Source: Mesorhabditis belari
Taxonomy: Eukaryota; Nematoda; Chromadorea; Rhabditida; Rhabditidae
DNA length: 64,000 nt
Direction: 5' to 3'
NCBI GenBank assembly: GCA_958450365.1
Contig: CAUEEP010000888.1
Coordinates: forward strand, 443,501 to 507,500
In this document: positions 10,541 through 21,984 of the stretch, piece after piece
How the letters are laid out: every line of letters begins with the position of its first letter
Numbering within the stretch: the first letter of the stretch is position 1
Notes under the pieces: generated by a model
Told to the model about the DNA's origin: nothing
The model's input: the letters and a program-made list of their open reading frames with translations, nothing else
Databases searched by the model: none
Position numbers and translations under genes: made by a program

Positions 10541-13047
10541 TCAATATTGGAAGCTTTCTTGAATGGTTTGTCCTTGAGTCGATGATGCGATTTGTGGTCC
10601 AATTTGTCGGTTATTTCCACCACCACCACCCCCATCATCGTCAGCATTGTATCGGGGTGGGTTCTGGAAAGATAAAATTTACTATTTGAAAATAGAAGCT
10701 ATCCTTAGGCTTTTAAAGCTAAAAGAATCAACTTGATAGTGATTAAGGTGATTTTTTTGAGAATCTCTTACCGAAAGTGTTGTCCTGAAGCCGAAGATTT
10801 GCCGCTTTCCACAACAAATGAAACGGACGAGTGGGCGTCTGAGTTCATAAGTAAGTGAATCAATTGGTTTTTTACAACAAAAGAATCCCAATGTTCTAGA
10901 AAACTGTTGGGCTATCGAACCTAGGTTTTTATGAATGTACTTAAACCTCAAAAACTGCAGGTTTTGTGCCAACTTTTGTAGTTCTTTGCTCAAGCAAATA
11001 AGCCTCATCTAAGCTTTACAGGCTTAGTTTTGGAATCAGAATCTTGAGTCAGAGTTGATCTTTGCTTTATCCCAGTCACTCACCTGTAGCACTTAATAAA
11101 GTACATGATGACAAGTGGCTCGAGAATCGGATCCAACATCAACATGATGCAAATAACCTCTGTATTCCATTTCTCGAATCCAACAATAGCTGACATGAAA
11201 AAGAAAGACATTGGCGAGTAGACGGAGATCAACGGGACGATTAGCTGAATGGGATTTCAAACTTGAGCACTAATCTGATTACTTTAGCACTGTTACTGCT
11301 AATGAAAGTCCGATTCACCTGAAAGATCAATGCCTTGAACAGCTCTTTCTGCATATTTCGCGTCTTTGTGCTTTTCCCACTTCCAGAAAGAGCCTAAAAT
11401 GGGCTCAAGTTTGACGTCTTTTGGCAGAAGTTCTGATGAATTCTTTCAAAACTTTCAAAAATTCACCTTATTTAACGACCATCCACAATAGATGATAGAA
11501 GCCCAATTGAAAGAGAGAATTACAGAAAAAACCATCATGCCGATATAGGAACGAATGATGACGCGGTTTGAGACGCCCTGGGAAATAAGTTAAAGTTGTT
11601 TCAAGGGCAATTTCAGACCCAGCTGACCTAACTTTGCTACAGATCTGACTCTTAAAAACTCCCTGAAATGGACTAGGGTCGAAATGGTTTATCTTCAAGT
11701 CGGGAACCGGCCCAGTCCTGGCCTCGATTACAAGACCTATGACCCGACCGGAGTCATTTTTTGATGACTAAAGATTTCACAAATCAGTATCATGATGGTC
11801 AGGGTCAACCAAGGCTAACTTTACTACAGCCTTGTCCACAAAGGTCCATGGCTGTTTACTGTCCAAGTGGCAGAGTCAGCTCTGAACCTATCTTATCATT
11901 GGGCGAAATTTGATCTGGCTTTACGGCAAGTCTGACCTAGTCCAAAAATCCGTCTTCTGATCCGGGTTTTGGTCTGGAGCAGGCTAAAGCTATCAAAAAC
12001 CGTTTTCACCTCAAATGCTTGGGCCAAAGATCCCGTCCCAATCACATCCCTTCCTGTCAAATTCTTATATCTCTCATTTGTGTAATTGAAAATCTCATCA
12101 TCCGGTTGAAGAGCAATATGGGTGTTTAATGTCCAAGTGCCACTAAAAATTCGATTTGAATCTATTTTGAATCACTCACCAGACAACCAAATAAAACACC
12201 AATCCACAAAGAAGAGTCGGAGCCATTTTCAGCTTTGGAACCCAATCCGATCTGAATCCAAAATCCCATTTCTCACTTTTTCACTCACTTGCAAACAATC
12301 ACATATCGATAGATGAACTGAAAACTGAGAAAAACCAATAATTGAGAGTATCCACTGCAATAGAAGAGCATCAAAGTGTAGAGTAGGTGTTGATCGGTGA
12401 GGAGTTCACTCCAAGAAACGCAGAGATACGTTCGGCCGAAGATGTACGGAGCCTGGATTGGGAACAATTTGGCTCAAGCAATCAAATTCTCGTTTCGTTC
12501 AAGTTATTCCAAAAGAAAATCTGGGTCAGGGACAAGACAGGAAAGCTCAGAATCATGAAAAGATCAGAACTTATACGGTTCTGGAGAGTCTAGGGCTAGT
12601 ACTAGACAGAAGCAAAGTCTTGACCGGGCTTCTGGCTTTGCCTGGTCTGTATCTGCTGCAGTCCGGGCCTGATTTTTACTGCAAGTCTGACCAGTTTGAT
12701 CTAGGACAGTGAAAGACGGTTCTCCCGATCCAAGAAGAAGCCAGCAAGGACCAGGTATCTGAGCTAGGCTGGTCTACAAAAAATCCCTGACCTTGTCTAG
12801 TCTAACTTACTGGATCACCGGTCCTAGTTGCAATTACTGGTTGATTTACTCAAGTATTCACACAAACCGGTGCCACGATCACATCCAATGTGCAGAAAAC
12901 GACGTTGAATAGGGTGTACACAGCCAGCAACCATGGATATTTTCCCATAGTTTTCGGCGAGAATCGAAGGATCAATACGAGTACAATCGCATTGAAGATC
13001 ATCGCAATGCACCACTCGATCAGGTGGATTTTCGCGTTCGTGTACAT
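10541..13047 (-). CDS. Seven-transmembrane chemoreceptor, Str class
   Basis: Nine exons on the minus strand join in phase: 13047-12868, 12452-12289, 12251-12180, 12142-12010, 11577-11467, 11393-11319, 11244-11084, 10838-10772 and 10663-10541; about 361 residues, normal for the family. Features in order: TM1 (WCIAMIFNAIVLVLI), RFSPKTMGKYPWLLAVYTLF before TM2, the Str signature at the end of TM3 (FQFIYRYVIVCK), TM5 (YIGMMVFSVILSFNWASIIY), the hallmark TRNMQKELFKALIFQ before TM6, and a TM7 block ending DPILEPLVIMYFIKCYR. These fit nematode Str-type receptors, which sense chemicals in ciliated neurons. The start at 13047 was preferred over the in-frame ATG at 13086 because it begins just before TM1. 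The tail is Gly-rich. Several introns carry repeats also seen elsewhere in the window. Confidence 0.9.
12625..12745. repeat. Dispersed repeat, partner of 14505-14615
   Basis: The stretch CTTCTGGCTTTGCCTGGTCT through GTTCTCCCGATCCAAGA-GAAG recurs in direct orientation at 14505-14615. This copy lies in the first large intron of the Str gene. It is non-coding, with many TCTGG/CCTGG words like those in other introns here (11700-12000, 17160-17280, 50930-51060). Confidence 0.65.
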
Positions 13048-13089
13048 CGAAGCTGAAGCTGAAAAGCCAGCTGAAATCACAGCCAAAAA

Positions 13090-13566
13090 CTTTATTGCTT
13101 CAAAAAAGGAACAAGATTTAGAAAATATTTAACCAAATGCCTTGTAAAATCAGTGATTCAGGATAAATTAGGGATTTTAAATTGAAAAAAAAGAAAAGTT
13201 CGAAAGTTTGACTTGTTCTTCACTCAAAAATCTCTAAATTCTCAGTTTTCAGGAAATTTCTGCGATTTTTATACCAATCAAGAGCTTTGTTTGTAGTCAA
13301 TGAAGCCTGGTGGTCAAAATTTACGTGAGATTTTTCCAGTGAGACTAAAAAGTTTCAGATTTTTTTGATGAAAACTTCGATTTTTTTGGTACTTTCTTCC
13401 TGTTTCTCAGGGAAATTTTATCAATTTGAAGTTTTTTTTCACTAAAATCGGGAACGAAAATGAATAGTTTTCAGAGAAAACGTGAGATTTCGGGTTTACA
13501 TTTGGATTGGCTATCGTTTAAAAACTTCAGAGTCAAGTTTTCGAAAGAATCTTATAGGTTGAAGTA
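13090..13566. other. Intergenic, no gene seen
   Basis: This is the upstream flank of the Str gene. It is AT-rich with T-runs, and the short open frames lack splice or family support. Confidence 0.4.
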
Positions 13567-14086
13567 TTGGGTTGGGGAGAATGAGTCGGCGCCAAACTTT
13601 AAAGGGACTTTTTGCACACATAAAGCCTTCTTTAAACATACGTTTGGTTTCATCAAAAGGATCCACTATTTCTCTACAAAATGACTTTTGAGAGATTCCA
13701 CAAAGCTTTTCTTTCGTGGAGTTTATGAACTTCCAAACGCAGCTGGTTAAAATGGCAAAGAGTCCGACTCATCATTTGAACAGTTTCTTTCACATAAACC
13801 TTCTTTGGTGTTTATATAAAAAAGATAGAGCACATTCAATTACTTAAGTTGCCAAATTTGCAGGAAGTTCCCACCAATGCTTTTTTCTAGATGACAGTTT
13901 GTAGTTTTTGTGAAAAAATGGCTTTTTCTTGAGCGGAGGCGCTGTTTGAATTTTCTTTTAAATGCCATTTTGTAGAGAATTAGTTAACCATTCTACTCAT
14001 ATCAAACGCATATCATTTGACGAAGTCGAATAGAAGTTTTAGACATTTTTTTCATTTTCGGCGCCGACTCATTCTCCCCAACCCAA
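13567..14086. mobile_element. 520-bp MITE, copy 1 (TTGGGTTGGGGAGAATGAGT ends)
   Basis: Terminal inverted repeats of at least 27 bp (TTGGGTTGGGGAGAATGAGT continuing CGGCGCC) are flanked by TA on both sides (13565-13566, 14087-14088). A second copy with the same ends and interior lies at 40188-40700. There is no transposase; TA targets and TTGGG ends suggest mobilisation by a Tc1/mariner-group transposase. Confidence 0.85.
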
Positions 14087-15798
14087 TAAATCAGTGATCT
14101 AAAATCAAAGAGCTTCAATTTATAGACCCAGAAGACTTTAGTAAGCCTAGATTTCTTTTTGTTTTTTCTTTATCTTTAGTCCTTTTTATCTAATCTATCC
14201 ATTTGTTTGCATTTTTTTAAGCTAAAAACTGAACACTTGCAAAAATCGACAAAAGTATAAATTGGGTAAAGACTAAGACAAGTTTAGGGTAGTTTTTAAA
14301 AATAAAACACGGCTATTATCGAAACTTGCGCAACTTAACGTAAAGTTCTTTTGATTAAAAACAAAACAAAACAATAGATGTGTTTAAAATTTGAAAATTG
14401 AAAGCAAAACTTCAAGAATTCAAGTGTAAGAATGTTCAAGAATATTTAATTTCTACAAAATTCATTCAAAAACTATGACTTTGTAAGCCAAGTTTTGACC
14501 GAACTTCTGGCTTTGCCTGGTCTGGATATGCTGCAGTCCTGGCCTGGTTTTACTGCAAGTGTGATCAGTCTGATCTAGGACAGTGAAAGGCGGTTCTCCC
14601 GATCCAAGACGAAGCAAAATTCGCTAAAATTACATCAAAAATCACTGTTTTCTTTCGTTTTTTTCTGTTCGATTTTGCACTTTTGTAACGAAAAACAAGT
14701 GGAATTTCGAAAATTTTGATTGAAATTGAAACCAAAAATAACCCAAAAACAGCTGTACAGTGGAGTTTTGTGGGAACTTTAGCATTTCTTGTTTCATCCA
14801 ATTTCTCGGAGATAAATTGCCCACTTTTCGGACTTGATTTGAACTCGTTTAATCAAAATTTGATTGCAAAAATTGAAATGTTAAAGGGAATTCTTGCAAA
14901 TGGAATGAATTTGGATGAAAATTCGACCCAATCATAGCATAAATGTTCTGAAATTTGCAAAAATCTGTAATCTTTTGCATTTTTGATTGAATAGAAGACG
15001 AGCTTAGCTTAATCGAATCTCTTGGTGAATAGATTTATACAAATTTTATCAACTGAACCTCATCGAATTTCTGAATACAATCAGAAACACTAGAAAAACG
15101 CTTGTTTAGCAAATGATTGCATTGGGGATTTCATAAAACTATGAAACTCTTAGCTTTCTTCCTCGTTTTTGCTCTGTCCTGGCTCTAAGTTCATCCGTAA
15201 TCGTATCTCATCATAGATAAAGACGTTGATATCCCATCAACGCCATAATACCCATAAAAGATATCATAATACTTATTGGAAAGTTAAAATAGAGAGAATT
15301 CGAGCGATTAAAGATCAAAATAAAAGGAAAATAAAAGGAAGGGATCGAATCCGAACAAAAAAATCGCTCGCCTATCGCGAAAACAAAACTCTTATCCACT
15401 ACACCACAAGCTCACGTTTTCATGGGGCGAAAGATGCCTTATTTAGAGACTTATATACTCTGAGATAGATTGCACTGGTCGAGCACCGTTCAAAGTCGTT
15501 AGAAAGGGTTTTTTTTCCATGTATTTTGTGTACATGTACTTTTTGCTCCAAACTGTGAACACATCTCCTCTGATACTCTTTTCCCAAGCTCCTAGATTAG
15601 ATCTTGCAATTGCAGTGCACCAGAGAACATGCGTTTCCATTTTTGAGTACTAAATGATAGGCTAAAAACACCAGGACCCACAAAAAGTGTCCAATACTAT
15701 CAAATCAAAAAAATCAAAATTCTCAAATAGTGATTTTATTGATAAGCGTTTATATAAAAGTGTTTCTGAAAATAAAGAAATTCTGTAAATTCTTTCAG
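14087..15798. other. Intergenic with repeats, no supported gene
   Basis: This holds the second copy of the dispersed repeat (14505-14615) and a tRNA-like stretch on the minus strand (15339-15415). An ATG at 15141 starts a perfect signal-peptide-like run (MKLLAFFLVFALSWL) that stops after 15 codons, possibly the relic of a secreted-protein first exon. No downstream exon joins it. Confidence 0.4.
15339..15415 (-). ncRNA. tRNA-like sequence, probably a tRNA pseudogene
   Basis: Reading the minus strand, an A-box-like TGGTGTAGTGGATAAGAG and a B-box-like GGATTCGATCC are spaced about as in a tRNA. A stem TTCG/CGAG could hold the loop CGATAGG, which lacks U33, and the acceptor ends do not pair well. 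A functional tRNA is therefore unlikely. Confidence 0.3.
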
Positions 15799-16453
15799 AA
15801 AACACGAATTGAATGAGTACTCAATGAAAGAGTTGACGGGAATTCTCAAAGCATACGTTCCTCAATTCTCAAAGCGATCCGAGAAAAGAAGAACGCAGCC
15901 GAGATTTGTCAAGGAGCACACGACTTTTTCTAGGCGGATGTTGATTGGGAGAATCGGATGCAGCTTGTTTCGCCTCATCAATGTGCCGAGCTTTCCTCAA
16001 CAGATTGTCTCGAGAAGCCGGTTTTCGTTTAACGCGTGGAATTGCGGGGCTTTGAGGGAAATGTACGTTTTTGAGTCTAAAGCTAAGCTAAAGTCCTGCT
16101 TTAACTTTTTCAAGGGCCACGACTTTGTTTCTAATCTTAAGATTTAAAAAGTTTACAGACTTAAAATAAAACAATTTTATTTTTAACTTTGTACAATTAA
16201 TCTTTTTGTTTAGGCTTTGGAATCTGCGGAATCCCGGAGAGCTTGATCATGTCGTTGAGGAAAACTGGCAGAAAGGCTTCAGAAAGGCGTACGTGAGCAA
16301 CAACGCCAGTGTTGACAACAGGGGACTCGTCTTGTTGTTGAAGACCCGACAGGTGAGAAATTTTATAAAATGCTAGTAGGATCATCAGTTGAGTAATAAA
16401 CTTTCTGAAATTATTTCATATTTAGATCAAAAAGATGATCTCGTTGTACGTTG
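15799..16453 (+). pseudogene. Broken N-terminal fragment of succinyl-CoA:3-ketoacid CoA-transferase
   Basis: Exon 16214-16352 encodes FGICGIPESLIMSLRKTG in one frame and SNNASVDNRGLVLLLKTRQ in the next, and exon 16426-16453 adds IKKMISLYVG. Together these are the start of the mitochondrial ketone-body enzyme SCOT (GGFGLCGIPENLI, VSNNAGVDDWGLGLLL, QIKKMI.SYVG). The change of frame inside one exon and the absence of all later exons, including the catalytic Glu domain, make it a pseudogene. The preceding exon 15799-16062 has an Arg-rich stretch (MLIGRIGCSLFRLINVPS) that could be a mitochondrial leader, but its homology is not clear. Confidence 0.75.
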
Positions 16454-16894
16454 GTTTCTGATCATCAACCATTGCCATTCTCATTACCATCCTCTGTTTT
16501 ATGTTTTGCCCATCATGAAGCAACACTTCGGTGACTTGAAAACGCTCGTTTGATCGTTCATGTTTCATGTTCGTTTGTTTATTCCTAATCTCAATTTCTA
16601 GCCTGATCATCGTGGTTTTTCGGGTAGAAAACGAATCAAGGATAAAGTTGACAAGAAAATGTAAATAAATTGTAAAACTGATTGAAAATACTCAAAGTTT
16701 AGATCGTTTTCTGAAAAGATTTACCAATACTTTATGTGAACACATTTTCTCTTTCTTGTACTCTTCCAAGTCTTAAATTTCATCAACTTCAGCGTACTTT
16801 TGTGCTATCGGAAGTAAAGTTTTGAGAAATTTCATCTCAATAACTTGAAGTCGTTTATTTTCAAAGCATTCAACGATATTTAAACCTTCAGAAT
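16454..16894. other. Intergenic, no gene seen
   Basis: This lies between the convergent SCOT fragment and the ET-like gene. It is AT-rich, and the open frames are short and unsupported. Confidence 0.4.
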
Positions 16895-17577
16895 CTAGTT
16901 CTTATTACAGAGATCTCCCTTGCAACAGCTCCACTCTTTATCGTTGGGTTGACCGTTCTGAAAAGTGATCTTTTTCATAGAAACGTTTAGTTTCGATAAG
17001 TTTTATTTGGTTCTTAAAATCGCTTCAAATTTTTCCTTACCGGACAACTCTCGTACTCTTCCCCATTTTGACCCGATTTCCCACAACCGCACAATCTCAC
17101 CCAGTAGGTCTCATTGCCCTGGAAAAGTCGAATTTGCGCAAATTTTCCAGAATTTATAAGCCTTGTCAAGCCAGACTAGACAAGATCGGAAGTCGGAAGT
17201 CTTTACCCGATTTACTAAAAGTCCGGAGACCTGAATTCTAACCGGGCTCTGGCCTGGTCCGACTTGACTTGGTCTTGGGGGCCGATTGAAGCCTCTCTGA
17301 TATTCACATATACAAGAAAAGCTATAGGATACAATTTCTGAGCTAGAAACAATTTCCTCAAAATTCACTTACGCTCGGAACCGCGTTGATCTTTGCACAC
17401 GACTCACCGCAATCGCAGACATGGGCTTCGGCCTGAAATAGGGCCTAAAATTTGAATTTATCTATTTCTCACCGAGTCCGATAATTGATCGACGGTGTTG
17501 ACGTCGTACCAGCATTTGAGCGATGAAATGACAGAAATCAAAGAGATCAGAAGGATGAGAGAGGTCAGGAGACGCAT
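16895..17577 (-). CDS. Small secreted cysteine-rich protein (ET-module / Ly6-like)
   Basis: Four in-phase exons (17577-17473, 17432-17373, 17118-17041, 16957-16895) encode about 101 residues. The N-terminus is a signal peptide (MRLLTSLILLISLISVISSL) followed by KCWYDVNTV. The mature part has paired cysteines (VCDCGESCAK, VRLCGCGKSG, ESCP) and ends SCCKGDLCNKN, the CC....CN ending typical of nematode ET-module and three-finger Ly6-type proteins. The ending CNKN plus stop leaves no room for a GPI signal, so it is probably secreted. Function of the family is largely unknown. The exon edges are all consensus; I am confident it is a real gene. Confidence 0.85.
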
Positions 17578-19309
17578 CTAAATGGAAGAGATTCATAAAA
17601 AAAACGCAAAAGATTGGCGAAACAAACGGCCAAATCCAAATTTCACTTAAGCTTATTGTGTTTCTAAAAAAGCCACTGAGCTGGTTTAATTTCGTCTAAA
17701 ATCCATCCTTTATACCTTTCCTGATTTCCTGGTCACTTCCGGAGAATCCCGCAGACAATGACAAACATTGCAAAAAGATAAGATAACAACAAATCATTCG
17801 ATTTCTTGCAATTCTGGAAAAGCGAATACGTGAAGTAGTGCGGGGGTGTGAAAGAAATGACTGATAAGAGATCAACTACCATTTCAATGTTTCTGTGATA
17901 AAGTTGATCAGTTCGGAACATCAGATTTATCTTGTTATCAGTTCATCTCTGATCTTCTCGCAATTGAATAAACCGATTTCGACTTTTCATGCCCATACAA
18001 ATGAATGAGATTTCCATACAACCGTCAGCATTTAGGCTAAAGTTGAAAAAATCCTGTACTTGATAGAAAAGACTCACTAGTAGTGAATTGTTGAAAAGTT
18101 TCCAGCAGGTGTGCATCTTTTTTGAAGGTTGAGTTAAAGTGGAGGTCAAAAGCACGTCCACAGGAAGCGATGAAGGCATAAGAGAAAAACGAAAAATAGA
18201 CGTGATTGCAGAAGAAATCGGTGCTTTTCGTCTTCTTGATGTCGCCGTTTCCCTTTACGTCAGTCGCGGCTCAGCGAAAACTTCAGCTGAAACCTGAAAA
18301 ATAAAATTTAGTGGCAGAAATAAGAAAAAGAAAGAGAGAATGAAGAAGAAAACCCGGGCATAGAGTCCTTTCAAAATTTGTACGAAACTAGAAGATATTT
18401 AGCTGAGTGGGCTAGAGGCAAAGCCAAGTGAGATTTAAGAATAGGATCTAAAGCTTTAATTGATCTACCATATACTGTACAATTCTTGTAAACGCTCGTT
18501 TTCTGGCACACTTATTGGATATCTTTTCCAGAATGTGCACTTGTTGCTCGTTTATGGCGTCACATCTTCCATCACTAAGTTTCTTTTTCTATGAAAAGAA
18601 TCGATTGCTCCGCAAAATATTTCGACAACCCCAAATGTCATTTTTCGCTTTGCAAGGGATTTGGGCAACGCTTGTTTTCAACATTCTATTTCACTGATAA
18701 AGGAACTTTAACATTCAATAACATTCAATCTGCCAAAATAGAAATTTCAGTGACTCAACTAAAAAAAGGAGCAATCATTTTTGTGTTTCCCCGCTTTTTG
18801 GAAAACCCTATGCAATCCGGGGCTTTTATTAGGGGGTGAATCGGGAAGTGCACTGCTTTTTCCATCCACATTGAGCTTTTCCATGACTTTTGCCCTTAGC
18901 ATACAAAAAAACCCAGATGTGAACTGAAATGTGGCAGTGATTTTCGATAATTTGCGTTTCATGTATTTTGTGGTTTGTTGTTGTGTAGCAGGGAAATTTG
19001 CATTTTGGATTGAATTTTCTGATTACGATCAACAAAACTGCTTTTCTTGATGCAAAATTCAAATTTACTAAAGAGATAAAGAAAACTGATGAAAAACAAG
19101 TGCATAAAATTTCGAAAGCAAACTCTTTACTGTTTCTTTCAAAACACAGAAATTCCGTTCAGCAATCATTTTCCTATCGGAGAAAATTTCTTTGCGCAAG
19201 AGTCAAAGAACCTATAAAGAGCTTTCAATAAGGGTCGAAATGCTCTGTTTTCCTCCATTTCCCTTTTCATTTTTGAAGTAAAATCCAATAGTTCAGAAAA
19301 GATTTTGCT
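17578..19309. other. Intergenic, no supported gene
   Basis: Minus-strand frames at 17943-18179 and 17733-17921 include a hydrophobic stretch (LLLSYLFAMFVIVCGIL) but lack consistent splice joins or family similarity. The rest is AT-rich. It probably contains the promoter of the divergent ET-like gene and the alpha-kinase gene. Confidence 0.35.
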
Positions 19310-21850
19310 ATGGCTTCATGGATGAACGAAAACAACGGCGAGTCGAGATCGCGGAGTCGGGGATATGATTCGAAAATGGCGGAAGAAATGGCAAAAGTAC
19401 GCTTAAAATCCTAGCAGTTAGCTGAAATCTAATATTTTACCAATCTAAGCTTATAATTCAGAAATGCAACAGAGAAATGAACAAGCGCTTGCGCATGATT
19501 CACGCAGATGAAGGGATCGACTACGGGCCGGATGTTGACGACAAGACACTCGCTGAGAGGCATGCGGTAAGTACTCTGTAGTGGTCTAAAGTGTGCCTTA
19601 GCTACCGTAACCAGACCTTTCCTGGTCTGATATATTATAGAATTTCGCGTTCCCTAGTTGTGAAGATACGGTTACAATTGGTACACTTTTTCGTATTTTC
19701 CATAAAACATATTTAATACGCCAATTGAATTAGACTTCTCTAAATAAAATTTATATATTATCTAATTTACGACATGCTTAAGCAAATTTGGTTAACTTTT
19801 GAAATGAATTTGAGCAGAAATTCAAGTTTTTCTGAAAATTCTTCAAATGGAACTATAACAAAAGCGGTTGATTATATCTAGCTGAAAATTTGGCTATTTA
19901 TTTAACTTGTTATGCTCTCCCTTTTTTTACTGACACTAAAATAGGTTTATGTGGAAGAAAGAAAGAAAGAAAGTGCAAAACGCTCCATCGAGTGTTCATT
20001 ACTTTTGGGTCCTCAACTTCTTGCGCCCTAGAAACCTACAAAACCTGTCAAAAGCCTGTTTTAGAGAATAAATGGGCCTTTTTATTGGTAAAAACTGTCG
20101 ACTGGTTTTAAGCGCTAAACGCCAATTTAACCAAAACTTTCCAGGTTGCGGTCAAGATTCGCCGACTTCGCGTCAAAGCAGTTCTCGGAGCGATACGTCG
20201 CTCTCGATGGGTCGAGAGTGATATGCTTTTTAGTGGATGCAACTGGAAGCATGCAGCCACACATCGACGAAGTGCGGAAATCGATTCAAAATATCGTTGA
20301 CAAACTCACCGCCGGCAACAAAGAGGAATCTATCGTTCAAGAAATCAAGTTTGCCCTCGTTGCTTATAGAGATCACGGTGATAGCAATCAATTTGAAATA
20401 CTTGATTTCACAAAGTCGATTGACGATTTCAAACAATTCAGCTTGAAAATCACAGCCACTGGTGGCGCTGACGCTCCGGAAGATGTGTTCGGCGGATTGG
20501 AAAAGGCTTTAGAGTTGAAATGGAGTGAAAACGCCGGCACAAAGGTGATCTTTCACATTTGCGATGCACCGTGTCATGGTAGAGAATTCCATGACATTCT
20601 GGGCGATGATTATCCAGCCGGGGATCCAAATAAAAGAACGCACACTTCTCTGTTCAAGAAGATCGCAGATCTGGGAATTCAGTATCATTTTGGGAAAATC
20701 AACAGCTCCACCGATATCATGCTCAAAAAGTTCTCCGAGGCTTACAATGAACCAATCCTCGACTTCGACGTGAGCGATGTGGCAAACGTTAGTGGATCGG
20801 TGATTGCCTCGGTAAGCGCTTCCGTCAGTACAATGGTCAAACAAAGCAAAGCGATGGGCGGAGCCGTGCGAAAAGAGCGCAGTTATACGCTGGACACGGC
20901 TGAGCCCGATTGGAACAAGCTTATAGCAATCGAAGGAACCTGTATATCATATGACCGACCGACAAGCATCCCAGCTATTGTGCATGAACTGCCGATGAAT
21001 CGTCGTACTCCATCAAAAGCTTCTTTCAAAGTAGCTGTGGCTTCATTCGCAAAAGGTGCTGAACGACTTGCATACTATGGAAAAAATTTGACCACCGGTA
21101 AAGATGTCGTCCTGAAAGAGTTTCTTCATTTGGGCAAAACTATGAATTCCGCGGAAAGACATGAGCTATTCAATCAAATGCAAACAACTGCTGGCTACTT
21201 GGCCACAGAATTCACAAAAGCTTTGGAAGAGAAAATGGGAAAAGAAAATGATTCTTTTGCAGCTATTGATTTTGTGAAGGTGCGAACAATTGGCATTCCG
21301 TCAAGTGAAGGGGATCGTTTCCTCACGTGCGAGCGGCGATTCTCCGACAAATTCCATCGTTTCACGAACAATGCATTTTATGAGTTGTCCAAGGAAGAGG
21401 CTAACGAGAAAAAGATTCCGATTGAGAGGTTGCAGGAAACGTTGGCTTTCTCTCATTGGACATACAAGGTAAAGTTTAGTCTTAAGTATAAAAATACAGA
21501 CTTAAATATAGTAGTAACCACATTCAATTTTAAAAAGCAGCCTTAAGCTAACTATATTCTTATCAAAAACGTTTTAGGCCACAAACGGCTACTTGATGGT
21601 GGTCGATTTGGAAGGGATTTGTGGCATGGTGAATGGTCGGAAAACAATTTTGCTCACCGATCCGGCTATTCACTGCAACAATTTGTCGCGTTTCGGGAAA
21701 ATGAATCACGGTTCGAATGGGATCGACAATTTCTTCTCGCGTCACGTTTGCAATCTTTTCTGCAAAGAGTTGCAACTTGAGAAAGCTCGACCGGATGTTT
21801 GGGATGATGAGGATGATTTGTATTCAGTTGCATCACTGAAAATCAAATGA
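19310..21850 (+). CDS. von Willebrand A domain + alpha-kinase protein
   Basis: Exons 19310-19396, 19462-19566, 20145-21468 and 21578-21850 are recognised. The long exon starts a vWA domain (VICFLVDATGSMQPHIDEV, a MIDAS-like DxTxS, then KFALVAYRDHGDSNQFEI and GGADAPEDVFGGLEKAL). After residue about 250 an alpha-kinase domain follows: FKVAVASFAKGAERLAYYGK, TGKDVVLKEFLH (candidate ATP-site Lys), and in the last exon GYLMVVDLEGIC, ILLTDPAIHC, and a GKMNHGSNGIDNFFSRHVCN block with C..H..C.LFC zinc-type residues. This is the arrangement of Dictyostelium VwkA-type atypical kinases. The joint from exon 2 to exon 3 is out of phase by one base set, so a small exon in 19567-20144 is missed or the 5' part is frameshifted. 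The last exon ends in an acidic tail. Confidence 0.88.
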
Positions 21851-21984
21851 TTACTTAAAGTTGTTGTAAATGATTTTGCTGAGAACTTGTTAGCTTTTTG
21901 CTAGCTTTTTGACTTTCTTGTTATTACTTATTATGTTATAAACGTTTTTACATAGCGCAGGTCAAAGACAAATTTAAATACAGT

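Noticed and set aside
13460..13684. 74-codon plus-strand frame
   Set aside because: It runs into the MITE starting at 13567 and is not shared by the second MITE copy's flank.
15141..15188. Secreted peptide start (MKLLAFFLVFALSWL)
   Set aside because: The frame stops after 15 codons, with no donor before the stop and no exon that would join; kept only as a possible relic.
17733..18179. Small membrane-protein gene on the minus strand
   Set aside because: Hydrophobic but without consistent exons or a recognisable family.
20509..20844. 111-codon minus-strand frame
   Set aside because: It is antisense to the vWA exon of the alpha-kinase gene.
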